19,897 nucleotides of DNA, taken from NCBI GenBank assembly GCA_964639765.1, contig CAZXEN010000032.1:1-19897 (forward strand), in the 5' to 3' direction. The stretch comes from Scybalousia_A sp964639765. GTDB lineage: Bacteria > Bacteroidota > Bacteroidia > Bacteroidales > P3. A model generated the notes under the pieces. That model saw only the letters and a list, made by a program, of their open reading frames with translations. It was not told where the DNA came from and ran no database searches. The position numbers and the translations under genes are program-made. Each line of letters begins with the position of its first letter. Positions within the stretch are counted from its first letter, which is position 1. This document shows positions 6,335 to 15,088 of this stretch, piece by piece.

Positions 6335-7444
6335 TTATTTCAGGATTCTGTCCCAATCCTTATAGATAACATCATAGCCTTGTTTCCTAATCATTTCCTC
6401 CATTTCCTTTGGCGAACGGTCATCGTTGATATGAAACTGTTCAAGTGATGCATCTGGGTTGGAATATCCTCCTGGTTCTGTCTTGCTGCCTGCACTTATG
6501 GAAGTAACACCAAGGGTAACGAAATGGTCTCTCATATTGCGGGTCTCTCTTGTGGACATGGCAATATCTATATCGTTTTCAAAGATACGGAAAGCCCACA
6601 GTGTCTGAGCAAACTGTCTTTCATTCATAAGAAAGTTGGGTTTATAGCCTCCTGCAGCAGGACGCATACGAGGAAAACTTATGCTATATTTTTGTTTCCA
6701 GTAGTGTTTCTGCATAAATCTCAGGTGCAAGGCGAGGTAAAGCATCTCAGTACGCCATTCTTCCAGACCTATCAAGGCTCCCATTCCTATCTTGTGAATG
6801 CCAGCCTGTGCCACACGCTCAGGAGTGCCTAATCTCCATTTGTAGTTTGATTTCATACCTTTAGGGTGGTAGTATTTGTAGCGTTTTTCGTTAAAAGTCT
6901 CCTGATAGACATAAAGAGTGTTGGCTCCTGCCTGAACAAGTTTTTCGTAATCCGTAGTCTTCATAGGAAAGACTTCTAAGTTTATAGCAGAGAAATGAGG
7001 ACGGCAAAGGTCTATGGCGTGTTTGATATAATCCACGCCGGCAACTTTTGGAAACTCTCCTGTAAGCAGTAATACATTGTCGTATCCCATACCCTTGATA
7101 ACCTGTATTTCTTTCATTATCTCTTCATCGTCAAGCGTTTTTCTTGCCATAGGATTGTTGTGGTTGAAACCGCAATAGATACAATGGTTGCTACATGCAT
7201 TGCTGAGGTACATAGGTATGTACAAAAGCATAACCTTGCCAAAACGCCTTTGTGTTATGGAACGGGACATCTGTGCCATAGTCTCCAAGAAAGGTTCTGC
7301 AGCAGGAGAAATCAAAGCTTTGAAATCCTCCATATTAAGACTTGTCTTACTTAGGGCTTTCTCTACGTCCCTTGTCGTTTTGCTGTATATAGATTTGGTC
7401 ATATCCTCCCACACCAAATCTTTTATAGTATCATAGAATTCCAT
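6335..7444 (-). CDS. thiH: 2-iminoacetate synthase ThiH
   Basis: 369 aa, the normal length. ThiH is a radical SAM enzyme that cleaves tyrosine to p-cresol and dehydroglycine, which ThiG uses to build the thiazole phosphate of thiamin. The [4Fe-4S]/SAM motif CxxxCxxC is at Cys84, Cys88 and Cys91 (ACSNHCIYCGFNH), and the family segments LLLTGE, SFPRMRPAAGG and GVTSISAGSKTEPGGY are all present. It starts 12 nt after the thiC stop, so it is co-transcribed with thiC and is the last thi gene visible here. thiF, which often follows in related operons, is not found after it. Confidence 0.95.
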   Translation of the reverse strand: MEFYDTIKDLVWEDMTKSIYSKTTRDVEKALSKTSLNMEDFKALISPAAEPFLETMAQMSRSITQRRFGKVMLLYIPMYLSNACSNHCIYCGFNHNNPMARKTLDDEEIMKEIQVIKGMGYDNVLLLTGEFPKVAGVDYIKHAIDLCRPHFSAINLEVFPMKTTDYEKLVQAGANTLYVYQETFNEKRYKYYHPKGMKSNYKWRLGTPERVAQAGIHKIGMGALIGLEEWRTEMLYLALHLRFMQKHYWKQKYSISFPRMRPAAGGYKPNFLMNERQFAQTLWAFRIFENDIDIAMSTRETRNMRDHFVTLGVTSISAGSKTEPGGYSNPDASLEQFHINDDRSPKEMEEMIRKQGYDVIYKDWDRILK

Positions 7445-7456
7445 GTCGCAGTTTTT

Positions 7457-9112
7457 TTATTTTATCTGTTGGCTTATTTTCATTGCACAGAAGTTAGGAC
7501 CACACATAGTGCAGAAAGGAGTGTTCTTTATCTTTTCTGCTCCAAAGTATTCCATTGCTTTTTCAGGATCAAGGCTAAGATTGAACTGGTCTATCCAGCG
7601 GAATTCGAAGCGGGCTTTACTAAGAGCATCGTCTCTCAAATGTGCTGTGGGATGATGTTTTGCCAAATCGGCAGCATGTGCGGCAATCTTATACGTTATG
7701 ATACCTTCTCTTACATCGTCTTTGTTAGGAAGTCCTAAATGTTCTTTCGGAGTAACATAGCAAAGCATGGCAGTTCCAAGCCAGCCGATTATTGCAGCAC
7801 CTATGGCAGAAGTTATATGGTCATAGGCTGGAGCAATGTCTGTCGTCAAAGGGCCTAAAGTATAGAAAGGAGCATTGTGGCACCATTCTTTTTGAAGTTC
7901 CATATTTTCTTTAATCTTGTCCATTGGTACATGACCGGGACCTTCTATAAGCACTTGAACATTCTTAGCCCAAGCCCGTTTGCATAGGTCTCCCATTACT
8001 TTCAGTTCTCCAAGCTGTGCTTCATCGTTTGCATCGTGCGTTGAGCCGGGACGCAAACCATCTCCAATGCTTACTGCTACATCATACATGGCAAGTATAT
8101 CACAAATCTCATCCCAATGAGTATAAAGAAAGTTTTCCTCATCGTGGTCTGACATCCATTTAGCCATAATACTTCCTCCACGGGATACACAGCCAGTAAG
8201 ACGCTTCTTTATGGCAGGAAGAAGACTTTTGACCAGTCCTGCATGAATAGTGAAATAATCCACTCCTTGTTCGCATTGTTCTATAAGAGTATCGCGATAC
8301 ATTTCCCAAGTTAAGGCATTTGCATCTCCATTTACTTTTTCCAAAGCCTGATACATAGGTACCGTTCCCATAGGTACAGGACAGTTTCTTATAATCCATT
8401 CTCTTGTCTGATGTATATGCTTGCCTGTTGAAAGGTCCATAAGTGTATCTCCTCCGAGTTTTGCACTATAGACGCTTTTCTCCACTTCTTCTTCTATGGA
8501 TGAGCCAAGGGCGGAATTACCTATGTTTGTATTTATCTTGACAAAGAACTTTGAACCGATAATCATTGGTTCTGCTTCAGGGTGATTTGGATTACAAGGA
8601 ATAGTAGCTCTTCCCTCTGCTACTTCTTTTCTTATGAATTCAGGAGTTATATAGGATTTTTCATCAGCACAGCCCAAGTTCTCTCTTATGGCTATGTATT
8701 CCATTTCAGGAGTAATGATGCCTTGTTTTGCAAGTGCCATTTGAGTAAAAGCAACCCCTTTCTTGGCACGCTTAGGCAGATACTTTACAGGAAAGGCTAT
8801 CTTTTTTACTTCTTCATTGTTTTCTTGTTCGTTGGTGTATGTGGAAGTAAAAGCTTTTAGTTGTTCAAAGTTGTCATCGTTTTTGTGCCACTCTTCCCTA
8901 AGACGAGGAATACCCTTACGGACATCATGTTTGTAGTTTTCGTCTCCAAAGACTCCGCTTGTGTCATAAATGTTTACAGGATTGTTGGGAATATTCTTTC
9001 CGTCCTTTACGCTGTCCATAAGCAAGACTTGTTTCATTCCCACAGAGAAAGGAAATTTCTTGCTCTTGACGTAAATCTTTTTTATTCTGTTTTCGCTGTT
9101 ACAATTTTCCAT
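7457..9112 (-). CDS. thiC: Phosphomethylpyrimidine synthase ThiC
   Basis: 551 aa. ThiC is a non-canonical radical SAM enzyme that converts aminoimidazole ribotide to HMP phosphate, the pyrimidine half of thiamin. Clear family signatures are SALGSSIEEEVEKSVYSAKLGGDTLMDLSTG, RGGSIMAKWM, DGLRPGSTHDANDEAQ and EGPGHVPMDKI (read in part, by position). The C-terminal CxxCxxxxC cluster site is at Cys534, Cys537 and Cys542. In related operons thiC directly follows thiG; here about 7.3 kb with a restriction-modification block lies between them. The 106-base leader after the HU gene shows no TPP riboswitch and no perfect -7 element. Confidence 0.97.
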   Translation of the reverse strand: MENCNSENRIKKIYVKSKKFPFSVGMKQVLLMDSVKDGKNIPNNPVNIYDTSGVFGDENYKHDVRKGIPRLREEWHKNDDNFEQLKAFTSTYTNEQENNEEVKKIAFPVKYLPKRAKKGVAFTQMALAKQGIITPEMEYIAIRENLGCADEKSYITPEFIRKEVAEGRATIPCNPNHPEAEPMIIGSKFFVKINTNIGNSALGSSIEEEVEKSVYSAKLGGDTLMDLSTGKHIHQTREWIIRNCPVPMGTVPMYQALEKVNGDANALTWEMYRDTLIEQCEQGVDYFTIHAGLVKSLLPAIKKRLTGCVSRGGSIMAKWMSDHDEENFLYTHWDEICDILAMYDVAVSIGDGLRPGSTHDANDEAQLGELKVMGDLCKRAWAKNVQVLIEGPGHVPMDKIKENMELQKEWCHNAPFYTLGPLTTDIAPAYDHITSAIGAAIIGWLGTAMLCYVTPKEHLGLPNKDDVREGIITYKIAAHAADLAKHHPTAHLRDDALSKARFEFRWIDQFNLSLDPEKAMEYFGAEKIKNTPFCTMCGPNFCAMKISQQIK

Positions 9113-9218
9113 ATTATATTGTTGTTATTTATTTTTTATTATGTCTTGTCTTTATTGTTGTTTATTGCAGACTGTTAAATTTCTATAATACAGTTTGGCA
9201 GTTTTTATTTTTTTGTCG

Positions 9219-9671
9219 TCAGTTGTTTTCTGAGACATAAGGGACTTTTGTGTGAGAATATTCCACTCGGTTGCCGTGTTCATCAAAACGTCTGTCCTGA
9301 GAGAGTGGAGTATCTTTCACAGCATTCAGTAACTGTTTGTTGGCTTTGTAGTTGATACGTAAGTTTTCTATGGTCTTAACAGAAACATCTTCAAGATTGT
9401 CGCAGGCTTTGGAAGAGAAACATGGTTTGAAACGTCCTAATTCTCCCAAATCCACAATTTCTCCGTTACAAAGATGTCGTTTCAACAGCGTAACAAGATG
9501 TTTTGTGGTGGCTTCAAAGTCTGCTGCACTCATAGAAGAGCTATGTTCAACCTCCCTTGCTATGAATTTCAAATCCACAACTCCGTTCAGCAGTATCTTT
9601 GCGAAATATTTTTCCTTTATCTCGCCCTTATCCATATATCTCTTTATAGTTTTTCTGTATCGTATCGCCAT
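9219..9671 (-). CDS. HU-family DNA-binding protein (HU-HIG type)
   Basis: 150 aa. This matches the Bacteroidota-specific HU relatives in which the HU/IHF fold carries an extended C-terminus. The opening MAIRYRKTIKRY, then LKFIAREVEHSSSMSAADFEATTKHLVTLLKRHLCNGEIVDLGELGRFKP, corresponds to the HU helices and the conserved GELGRF turn, followed by a basic arm region. It should bind DNA, bending or coating it, and such genes are frequent on mobile or variable islands of the phylum. It lies 254 nt after res and 106 nt before thiC, in the inserted block, so it probably arrived with it. A regulatory role on the neighbours is possible but not shown. Confidence 0.8.
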   Translation of the reverse strand: MAIRYRKTIKRYMDKGEIKEKYFAKILLNGVVDLKFIAREVEHSSSMSAADFEATTKHLVTLLKRHLCNGEIVDLGELGRFKPCFSSKACDNLEDVSVKTIENLRINYKANKQLLNAVKDTPLSQDRRFDEHGNRVEYSHTKVPYVSENN

Positions 9672-9925
9672 AAAATTTTTTTACAAATGTTTTTGTTCTC
9701 CCTGTTTTAACTAATATTTCTACTTACTTTTAATTGTTTTATTCCTGTAGTATTTTCTAAAAAATAAACCAATATTATTTAAATTTATTGTTATCTATTT
9801 GTTTTTGCCATTTTTTGATAATAATAGAAAAATACCAGCTCTTAGTAAAACTCTTTTCACAAGTGTCAAAATCTTTTATCATATCAACATTTAGCAGTAT
9901 TAAACTTATAATTATTATTTGTATT
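9672..9925. other. AT-rich gap between res and the HU gene
   Basis: 254 bases, very A/T-rich, with no credible coding frame, no tRNA and no perfect TAnnTTTG element. It is the largest gap within the inserted block and the likeliest place for an independent promoter for the HU gene and thiC, or for a transcript end after res; neither can be pinpointed. Confidence 0.5.
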
Positions 9926-12529
9926 TTACATAATTTGTTTAATAATATTCATCAATTCGTCGAGAGTCATAGCATCTTCTAAAGAATTGTTTTCAAATAC
10001 CATAAAATATCTGAATTTATCTCCTGCCTTCTCCTGCCATTTCTTTCCTAAATACAATTTATTTTTAGAATCAGAATTATCTCTGTCGTCTCCTTTTGTT
10101 TCAATTAGCAGGACTTTGCCATTAGTAAGTTTTACAATAAAGTCCGGATAATGATTGATAAATCCGTTAATATAGAATCCTCTGCCTTTGCTTAGATTTC
10201 TGTGCCAAAATTCCACATTGTCCATTTCTGCAACGGAAGATATAACTTTTCTTTCAAATCCGTTCATTTTGTCTTCTGCAACATATAAGGATTTCGGAAT
10301 ATCTGTAACAGGATTATATATTATTATATTGTTAGGCAGAGTATAATTGAGGTTACATTGTATCTTTGAGGTATTTAACCACAAATCAAAAATCTCTTTT
10401 CTATGTTGTAATATTACTGAATTTATCTTTATCTTGAATTTTTCTACAACTTCATTAATATTGTTGTGTAAAAGATTAATGTCTTCTTCCGTCTTTCCGT
10501 CTAACACGGATAAGACATAATTTTCTAATTGTTTTTGAACAATGAAATCGTAATTTAACTTATTTACAATCGAACTTATTAAAAAACGTTTCTTACCTTG
10601 AGAAGAAAGATTGTCAATATATGATTTTAATTTTGTTTGTTGTGCTTGTGTAACTCCGTGAGTTTTTATTTGAGTATCATCGTTATTTACTTCTATATCC
10701 AATCGTTTTATTTCAGATGATACAAATTCAAAGTTTATGAATTTATCCGCTTTTGTCAAATTTATTCCTTCGGATAAAGTTTCTTCGGAAAGCACTGTGT
10801 TTTCATTTTCTTCTGCAAATATATCATTAGAATTTGTTATCTGTAAAGAAAATTGCGGTAAAGATAATCTTCCGCTATTTATAAACTTATCCGAGATTCT
10901 ATAACTGTTTTGTTGCATATCCTCTATAGGTACTGTTATTTCTGTTTGTTCTATTTTTTCTTCGTACTCTTCCTGTGTTTGCAATGCAATGTCTATATCT
11001 TTTTGTAAAGTATTATCGGATTTATTGGTTTTACAAATATTTTCTTTGATTTGTTCAGTATCAAAAATCGTTTCTTCATTTTCTTCTTCAAAAGAAAAAA
11101 TATCTGTTTGTAATATATAGGTAGTATCTTCTGTATGTTGTTCAATAGTATTTTCTGTGTCGTCTTTTGCTCTGTAATCTTTGGAAGAAAAACCTGCACA
11201 TTCCAATCCTTTGATTACATTTTGTATTGTAGCATTGAAATTGTCCGAAGAAGTGAAAACATAAGACATATTCAATAAAGAAGATTTGTGCTTTCTTGTA
11301 TAAGGTTGTCTAAGAATTCGCCCTAATATTTGTTCAACTTCCACTTGAGAGCTTCTGTTGGATATGGAAGCAAGGATATAAGCAAAAGGACAGTCCCAAC
11401 CTTCTTTTAAAGCATTGACTGTGATAATATATCTTACTTTGCAATCTTTACTTAACAATTCTGTATTTTTCAGTTCGTCTTTGTTTGCAGTCTTTATCTT
11501 TATTTCTTCTTCATTTATTCCAGACTCTACAAGTTGTTGCTTTATTTTCTCAAAAGTAATGTTGTCATCATTGCCTTTTTGTTGTGCTTGGAATAAAACA
11601 ATAGGACGGATGTATTTTCCTGTCAATTTTTCATTTTCTATTGCTTGCAACTCCAAGTTATTACGAAGATTAACTGCTGTGGAGATAACATCGTTTTTGT
11701 TATTCTTGTTATAAACAATTACAGGAAGTTTTACCATATTGTTTTTCTTTAACTCCATAGCATTTACAAAAGAAATAATATTGCTGTTTTCTCTTGGTGT
11801 TGCAGTTAAATCCAAAATAAAGCAAGGTTTTATTTCTTTTATAGCATCCAAACGCAAAGAAGAAGTAAAGTTATGGCTTTCGTCTATAATCACAACAGGA
11901 TTTAGGTGGGCAAGTAAGTTTATCAATGCTGTTTCGTCTGCACCCTTTACAGTCTGTCCGTCATTATAATGTTTAGTATGTTCTGCTAAATTTTGATTTT
12001 CTTGATAGGATTTTCTTCCCTCTTTGGTGTTGGAGGCAAAAGATTGTATGCTGAGAACAAATATTGTTAATTGATTTCTTAATTCATTAGGAGAAATACC
12101 TTGCCCTGACAATGCCTGTTGTTTGTCTGCCACACAAACTCTGCCGTTAAATAGAGAATCTATCTTTTGTCTGTAAGGATGATTGACATTGGAAAGATTT
12201 CTGTATGTTTGTTTCAATATACTGTCTGAAGCAACAAACCAAGTAACCACTTGAGGAGAGTTTGCATAATAATGATTGAATATACTTCTTACGGCATTGC
12301 AGGCTACAAATGTTTTCCCTCCTGCAGTCGGAACTTTCAAAGTAACATTAGGAACATTTTTTATTTCATTATTATAAGGTTTCAAATATTTGCTGCCTTG
12401 TAAAGGTAGCGAGATTCCTTTACTCTGCCAGTATTCTTTAAAAGCACTCTCTACCTCAAATTTATCCAAGCATTCAAGGTAGTGTTCCAAATCATTTATT
12501 ACTTGTTGTTGATAATTCTTTAATTCCAT
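9926..12529 (-). CDS. res: Type III restriction enzyme, Res subunit (helicase/nuclease)
   Basis: 867 aa. It is an SF2 helicase with Walker A PTAGGKT at residues 67-73, the DEAH-type motif II as DESH at 216-219, motif III TATP at 242-245, EGWDCPFA at 376-383 and motif VI QILGRILRQP at 400-409. The C-terminus holds a PD-(D/E)xK nuclease: Asp796 in HYPDF, then Glu810 and Lys812 in IETKGD. With Mod it would translocate or slide along DNA and cut between two unmethylated sites in opposite orientation. All catalytic residues are in place, so it should be active. It is somewhat shorter than EcoP15I Res (about 970 aa). Its start is 8 nt after the RhuM-family stop. Base composition is more A/T-rich than in the thi genes. 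Confidence 0.93.
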   Translation of the reverse strand: MELKNYQQQVINDLEHYLECLDKFEVESAFKEYWQSKGISLPLQGSKYLKPYNNEIKNVPNVTLKVPTAGGKTFVACNAVRSIFNHYYANSPQVVTWFVASDSILKQTYRNLSNVNHPYRQKIDSLFNGRVCVADKQQALSGQGISPNELRNQLTIFVLSIQSFASNTKEGRKSYQENQNLAEHTKHYNDGQTVKGADETALINLLAHLNPVVIIDESHNFTSSLRLDAIKEIKPCFILDLTATPRENSNIISFVNAMELKKNNMVKLPVIVYNKNNKNDVISTAVNLRNNLELQAIENEKLTGKYIRPIVLFQAQQKGNDDNITFEKIKQQLVESGINEEEIKIKTANKDELKNTELLSKDCKVRYIITVNALKEGWDCPFAYILASISNRSSQVEVEQILGRILRQPYTRKHKSSLLNMSYVFTSSDNFNATIQNVIKGLECAGFSSKDYRAKDDTENTIEQHTEDTTYILQTDIFSFEEENEETIFDTEQIKENICKTNKSDNTLQKDIDIALQTQEEYEEKIEQTEITVPIEDMQQNSYRISDKFINSGRLSLPQFSLQITNSNDIFAEENENTVLSEETLSEGINLTKADKFINFEFVSSEIKRLDIEVNNDDTQIKTHGVTQAQQTKLKSYIDNLSSQGKKRFLISSIVNKLNYDFIVQKQLENYVLSVLDGKTEEDINLLHNNINEVVEKFKIKINSVILQHRKEIFDLWLNTSKIQCNLNYTLPNNIIIYNPVTDIPKSLYVAEDKMNGFERKVISSVAEMDNVEFWHRNLSKGRGFYINGFINHYPDFIVKLTNGKVLLIETKGDDRDNSDSKNKLYLGKKWQEKAGDKFRYFMVFENNSLEDAMTLDELMNIIKQIM

Positions 12530-12537
12530 GATATTCT

Positions 12538-13518
12538 TTAATTCTTCCTTTTCAGAGTCTTGTTGATTTGCATTATATTATCTACAAACTCTTTCTCTAC
12601 TTCACTTAAAGTTCTTTTTTGATATTTTTTGTATTCATTTTTAGCTTTCTCTATTGCCTTTTCATGTGTTATTTTTCCTGCATCCTGCAACAACTCTTCG
12701 CCCGACATTGTTAAAATTTTATCTAAATGTTCCGCCCAATCTTTCATATACATAACTTGCATCCGTTCTGCCTGTCTTTCTGCAAAATCCAAATAGCCAC
12801 TGACAATCTGTCCCATTGCTCTAAGCTCTTTTTCATCTAAATAGTTTTTTGCGACAACAATGTCTTTCAGATGAGGTCTTGTTCCTTCGAAAGAGTGCAA
12901 GCCCATAAATTCTTTTTCTGCATCAGCACGATTATATATAACCTCACTTGCCGTTTGTCCATGAACAGCATAATGTATTTTATTTTGAACCTTTTTAAAA
13001 AACTCAATCGAAATATCACTCTTAGGATTATAGTCCATACTTGTAGCATAAATATCCAGAATTTGACGATAGAAAACTTTTTCGCTTGCACGTATGTCCC
13101 TTATGCGTTCCAAAAGTTCTTTCCAATAGCCTCCACCACCGAGTTTTTTCAGACGGTCGTCATCCAAAACAAATCCTTTTCTTATATATTCGTTTAAACG
13201 TTTTGTTGCCCATTGTCTAAACTGAGTACCACGCAAAGATTTTACGCGGTAACCAACAGATATTATTACGTCAAGGTTATAGAAGTTAGTAGGTTTCTTA
13301 GAAAAATCGGAATTCCCGATTTTCTTCACCGAAATATCTTCTTTTAGTTCACCCTCCTTGAATATATTTAATATATGTTCGTTGATAGTAGAACGTGATT
13401 TTTTAAACAATACCGACATTTGCTCTATTGTAAGCCATACAGTTTCGTTTTCAAAAAGTACATCTACCTTTATTTGTCCGTCTTCTGTCGTAAATAATAT
13501 AAGATTATTATCTTGCAT
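12538..13518 (-). CDS. RhuM-family protein
   Basis: 326 aa, the usual length for the family first named from a Salmonella pathogenicity island. An N-terminal helix-turn-helix-like region (about 28-55, LTIEQMSVLFKKSRSTINEHI) is followed by the family signature NLDVIISVGYRVKS and GTQFRQWATKRLNEYI (about 81-112). A mostly helical, charged C-terminal part has DYNPKSDISIEFFKKVQNK and a coiled-coil-like Lys/Glu tail. The molecular function is not established; the N-terminus suggests DNA binding, so a regulator or defence accessory is plausible. It lies between mod and res with gaps of 25 and 8 nt, so it is part of the same unit and not a passenger. No signal peptide or membrane segment is present. 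Confidence 0.88.
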   Translation of the reverse strand: MQDNNLILFTTEDGQIKVDVLFENETVWLTIEQMSVLFKKSRSTINEHILNIFKEGELKEDISVKKIGNSDFSKKPTNFYNLDVIISVGYRVKSLRGTQFRQWATKRLNEYIRKGFVLDDDRLKKLGGGGYWKELLERIRDIRASEKVFYRQILDIYATSMDYNPKSDISIEFFKKVQNKIHYAVHGQTASEVIYNRADAEKEFMGLHSFEGTRPHLKDIVVAKNYLDEKELRAMGQIVSGYLDFAERQAERMQVMYMKDWAEHLDKILTMSGEELLQDAGKITHEKAIEKAKNEYKKYQKRTLSEVEKEFVDNIMQINKTLKRKN

Positions 13519-13531
13519 TGTATTACTTTTG

Positions 13532-13540
13532 TTTTTTTTT
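13532..13540 (-). repeat. A9 homopolymer in the rhuM leader
   Basis: Nine consecutive A on the coding strand lie in the 25-base gap between the mod stop and the RhuM start. A slipping tract here could change ribosome access without altering a protein. Length variation cannot be seen in a single sequence. Confidence 0.4.
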
Positions 13541-13543
13541 ATA

Positions 13544-15076
13544 TTAAAATCTCCTTATATCTCTCGGTATTTTCTTAAAAAGAATATGATATTTCTTCTT
13601 TACCTCTTCACTTAAAGTACAGATGTCTGCATAAATAATATAGGATTCTTGTTTGTCTTTTATTATCTTTGCAAAACTCTCCAATGAAAGCGTTGTCAGA
13701 CTGTCTTTTTCATAATAGAAATAATAACCTGTATAATTATAATTGTCAAGCAAGTATTTCTTTTCTTTATCTTGCTCACGTGTAAGCGGTTGTTTTGTTT
13801 CAGAGTAATAGATATATTGTCTTATTTTTTCTTCACCCACTTCTTCGTTAAGGTTTTCTTCATCTTTGAACATAGGCTTTCCTAATTCATAATAGGAAAA
13901 ATCTCCTTTTAAACCTTCAACGTCTTTATATCCTTCTATTACCCGTTTTACTCTTTCGGCAGTGATATTTTCAGCATAATCCATCATTTCTATTAAGATA
14001 AATTTCCTGTTACCTCCGTCTTCCTTGTTTAATTTTAAGACAGCATGTGCCGTTGTTCCGCTACCTGCAAAAGAATCTAAAATAATATCGTCTTTATTTG
14101 TTCCAATAGATAAAATATTAGATAGTAGTTGTGATGGTTTAGGAAAATCAAATACTCGTTTGTCAAATATTTTTTCTAATTCGATACTTGCCTGTTGATT
14201 TGTTCCGAATTCTATACCCCAAAAATTATTTGGTATTTGTCCTTTTGAATCTGATAAATATATTTTTCCATATGGTTGTCCGTCTCCATTTTCAGTCCAA
14301 TAGATTTCATTATTAGCATTCATCCTGTCAAATTCTTCTTCTGTTACCATCCAAGGACCGTTTAATATATTTCCTAATTTAGTTTCTTTTGGATAAAACT
14401 TGCGACCGCGAGTTTTATGCAAAAGGATTGACCTTCGGAACAATCCTTTTGCATCGGAGTATCTATATTCTTTTCTTGCTTTTTCAGTCAGAGGAAGTTT
14501 GCCGAGCAAACACTGTCTTATATCCTTTGCATATATGAAAATATATTCTGCAACTTTAGCAATCTTTCCAATATTAGGTTGATTATCTGAACGTCGCCAC
14601 GTTATAGTCATTATAAAGTTATTTACACCAAAGATTTCATCACAAAGAAGTTTAAGGTTTGCCTGTTCGTTGTCGTCTATGGAAATAAATATTACACCGT
14701 CATTGGAAAGGAGTTTTTGCAAGAGTTTCAAACGCGGGTACATCATACAGAGCCATTTATCATCTCTTGATAGGTCTTCTCCTTGTTTGCCGACAACTTC
14801 TCCAAGCCACTTTTTTATTCTCGGGTCATTGACATTATCGTTATATACCCAACCTTCGTTACCTGTGTTATAAGGTGGATCAATGTAAATACATTTTATC
14901 TTTCCTTCGTATTGTGGCAAAAGAGATTTCAAGGCAATAAGATTATCGGCATGTATTATCTTATTTTCACTTTCCTTTTCAATGTTAAAATTATATTGTT
15001 TCTCCAATGTATGAAAAACAACTTTGTCGTGATAATTCTCTACCTTATCTTTTCCTATCCAATCCAACCGTGGCAT
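13544..15076 (-). CDS. mod: Type III DNA N6-adenine methyltransferase, Mod subunit
   Basis: 510 aa. Motif IV DPPYNTG is at 66-72 and the SAM-binding FAGSGTTAH motif at 336-344. Motif IV precedes the SAM motif, which places it in the beta class of amino-methyltransferases, as in known type III Mod proteins. The roughly 160-320 region between them is the target recognition domain and determines the site, which cannot be deduced. It should methylate one strand of an asymmetric site and guide Res. The start ATG at 15076 gives the conserved MPRLDWIGKDKV opening. It begins 12 nt after fic. A perfect 14-bp hairpin lies inside the recognition domain region (see separate entry). No long tandem repeat tract of the type that phase-switches other mod genes is visible. 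Confidence 0.94.
   Translation of the reverse strand: MPRLDWIGKDKVENYHDKVVFHTLEKQYNFNIEKESENKIIHADNLIALKSLLPQYEGKIKCIYIDPPYNTGNEGWVYNDNVNDPRIKKWLGEVVGKQGEDLSRDDKWLCMMYPRLKLLQKLLSNDGVIFISIDDNEQANLKLLCDEIFGVNNFIMTITWRRSDNQPNIGKIAKVAEYIFIYAKDIRQCLLGKLPLTEKARKEYRYSDAKGLFRRSILLHKTRGRKFYPKETKLGNILNGPWMVTEEEFDRMNANNEIYWTENGDGQPYGKIYLSDSKGQIPNNFWGIEFGTNQQASIELEKIFDKRVFDFPKPSQLLSNILSIGTNKDDIILDSFAGSGTTAHAVLKLNKEDGGNRKFILIEMMDYAENITAERVKRVIEGYKDVEGLKGDFSYYELGKPMFKDEENLNEEVGEEKIRQYIYYSETKQPLTREQDKEKKYLLDNYNYTGYYFYYEKDSLTTLSLESFAKIIKDKQESYIIYADICTLSEEVKKKYHILFKKIPRDIRRF
14417..14454. repeat. Perfect 14-bp inverted repeat inside mod
   Basis: Two 14-base arms, ATGCAAAAGGATTG (14417-14430) and CAATCCTTTTGCAT (14441-14454), are exact reverse complements around the 10-base loop ACCTTCGGAA. 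They encode ordinary residues (DAKGLFRRSILLHK) in the recognition domain. As RNA it would form a strong hairpin in the middle of the mod message. Confidence 0.85.
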
Positions 15077-15088
15077 AATATCCTTATT

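Noticed and set aside
8160..8399. Minus-strand frame of 79 codons inside thiC
   Set aside because: Out-of-frame shadow of thiC, which is intact over its full length.
9113..9218. Second TPP riboswitch upstream of thiC
   Set aside because: No GGCTGAGA or ACCC motif is present; only an imperfect hairpin around 9167-9198.
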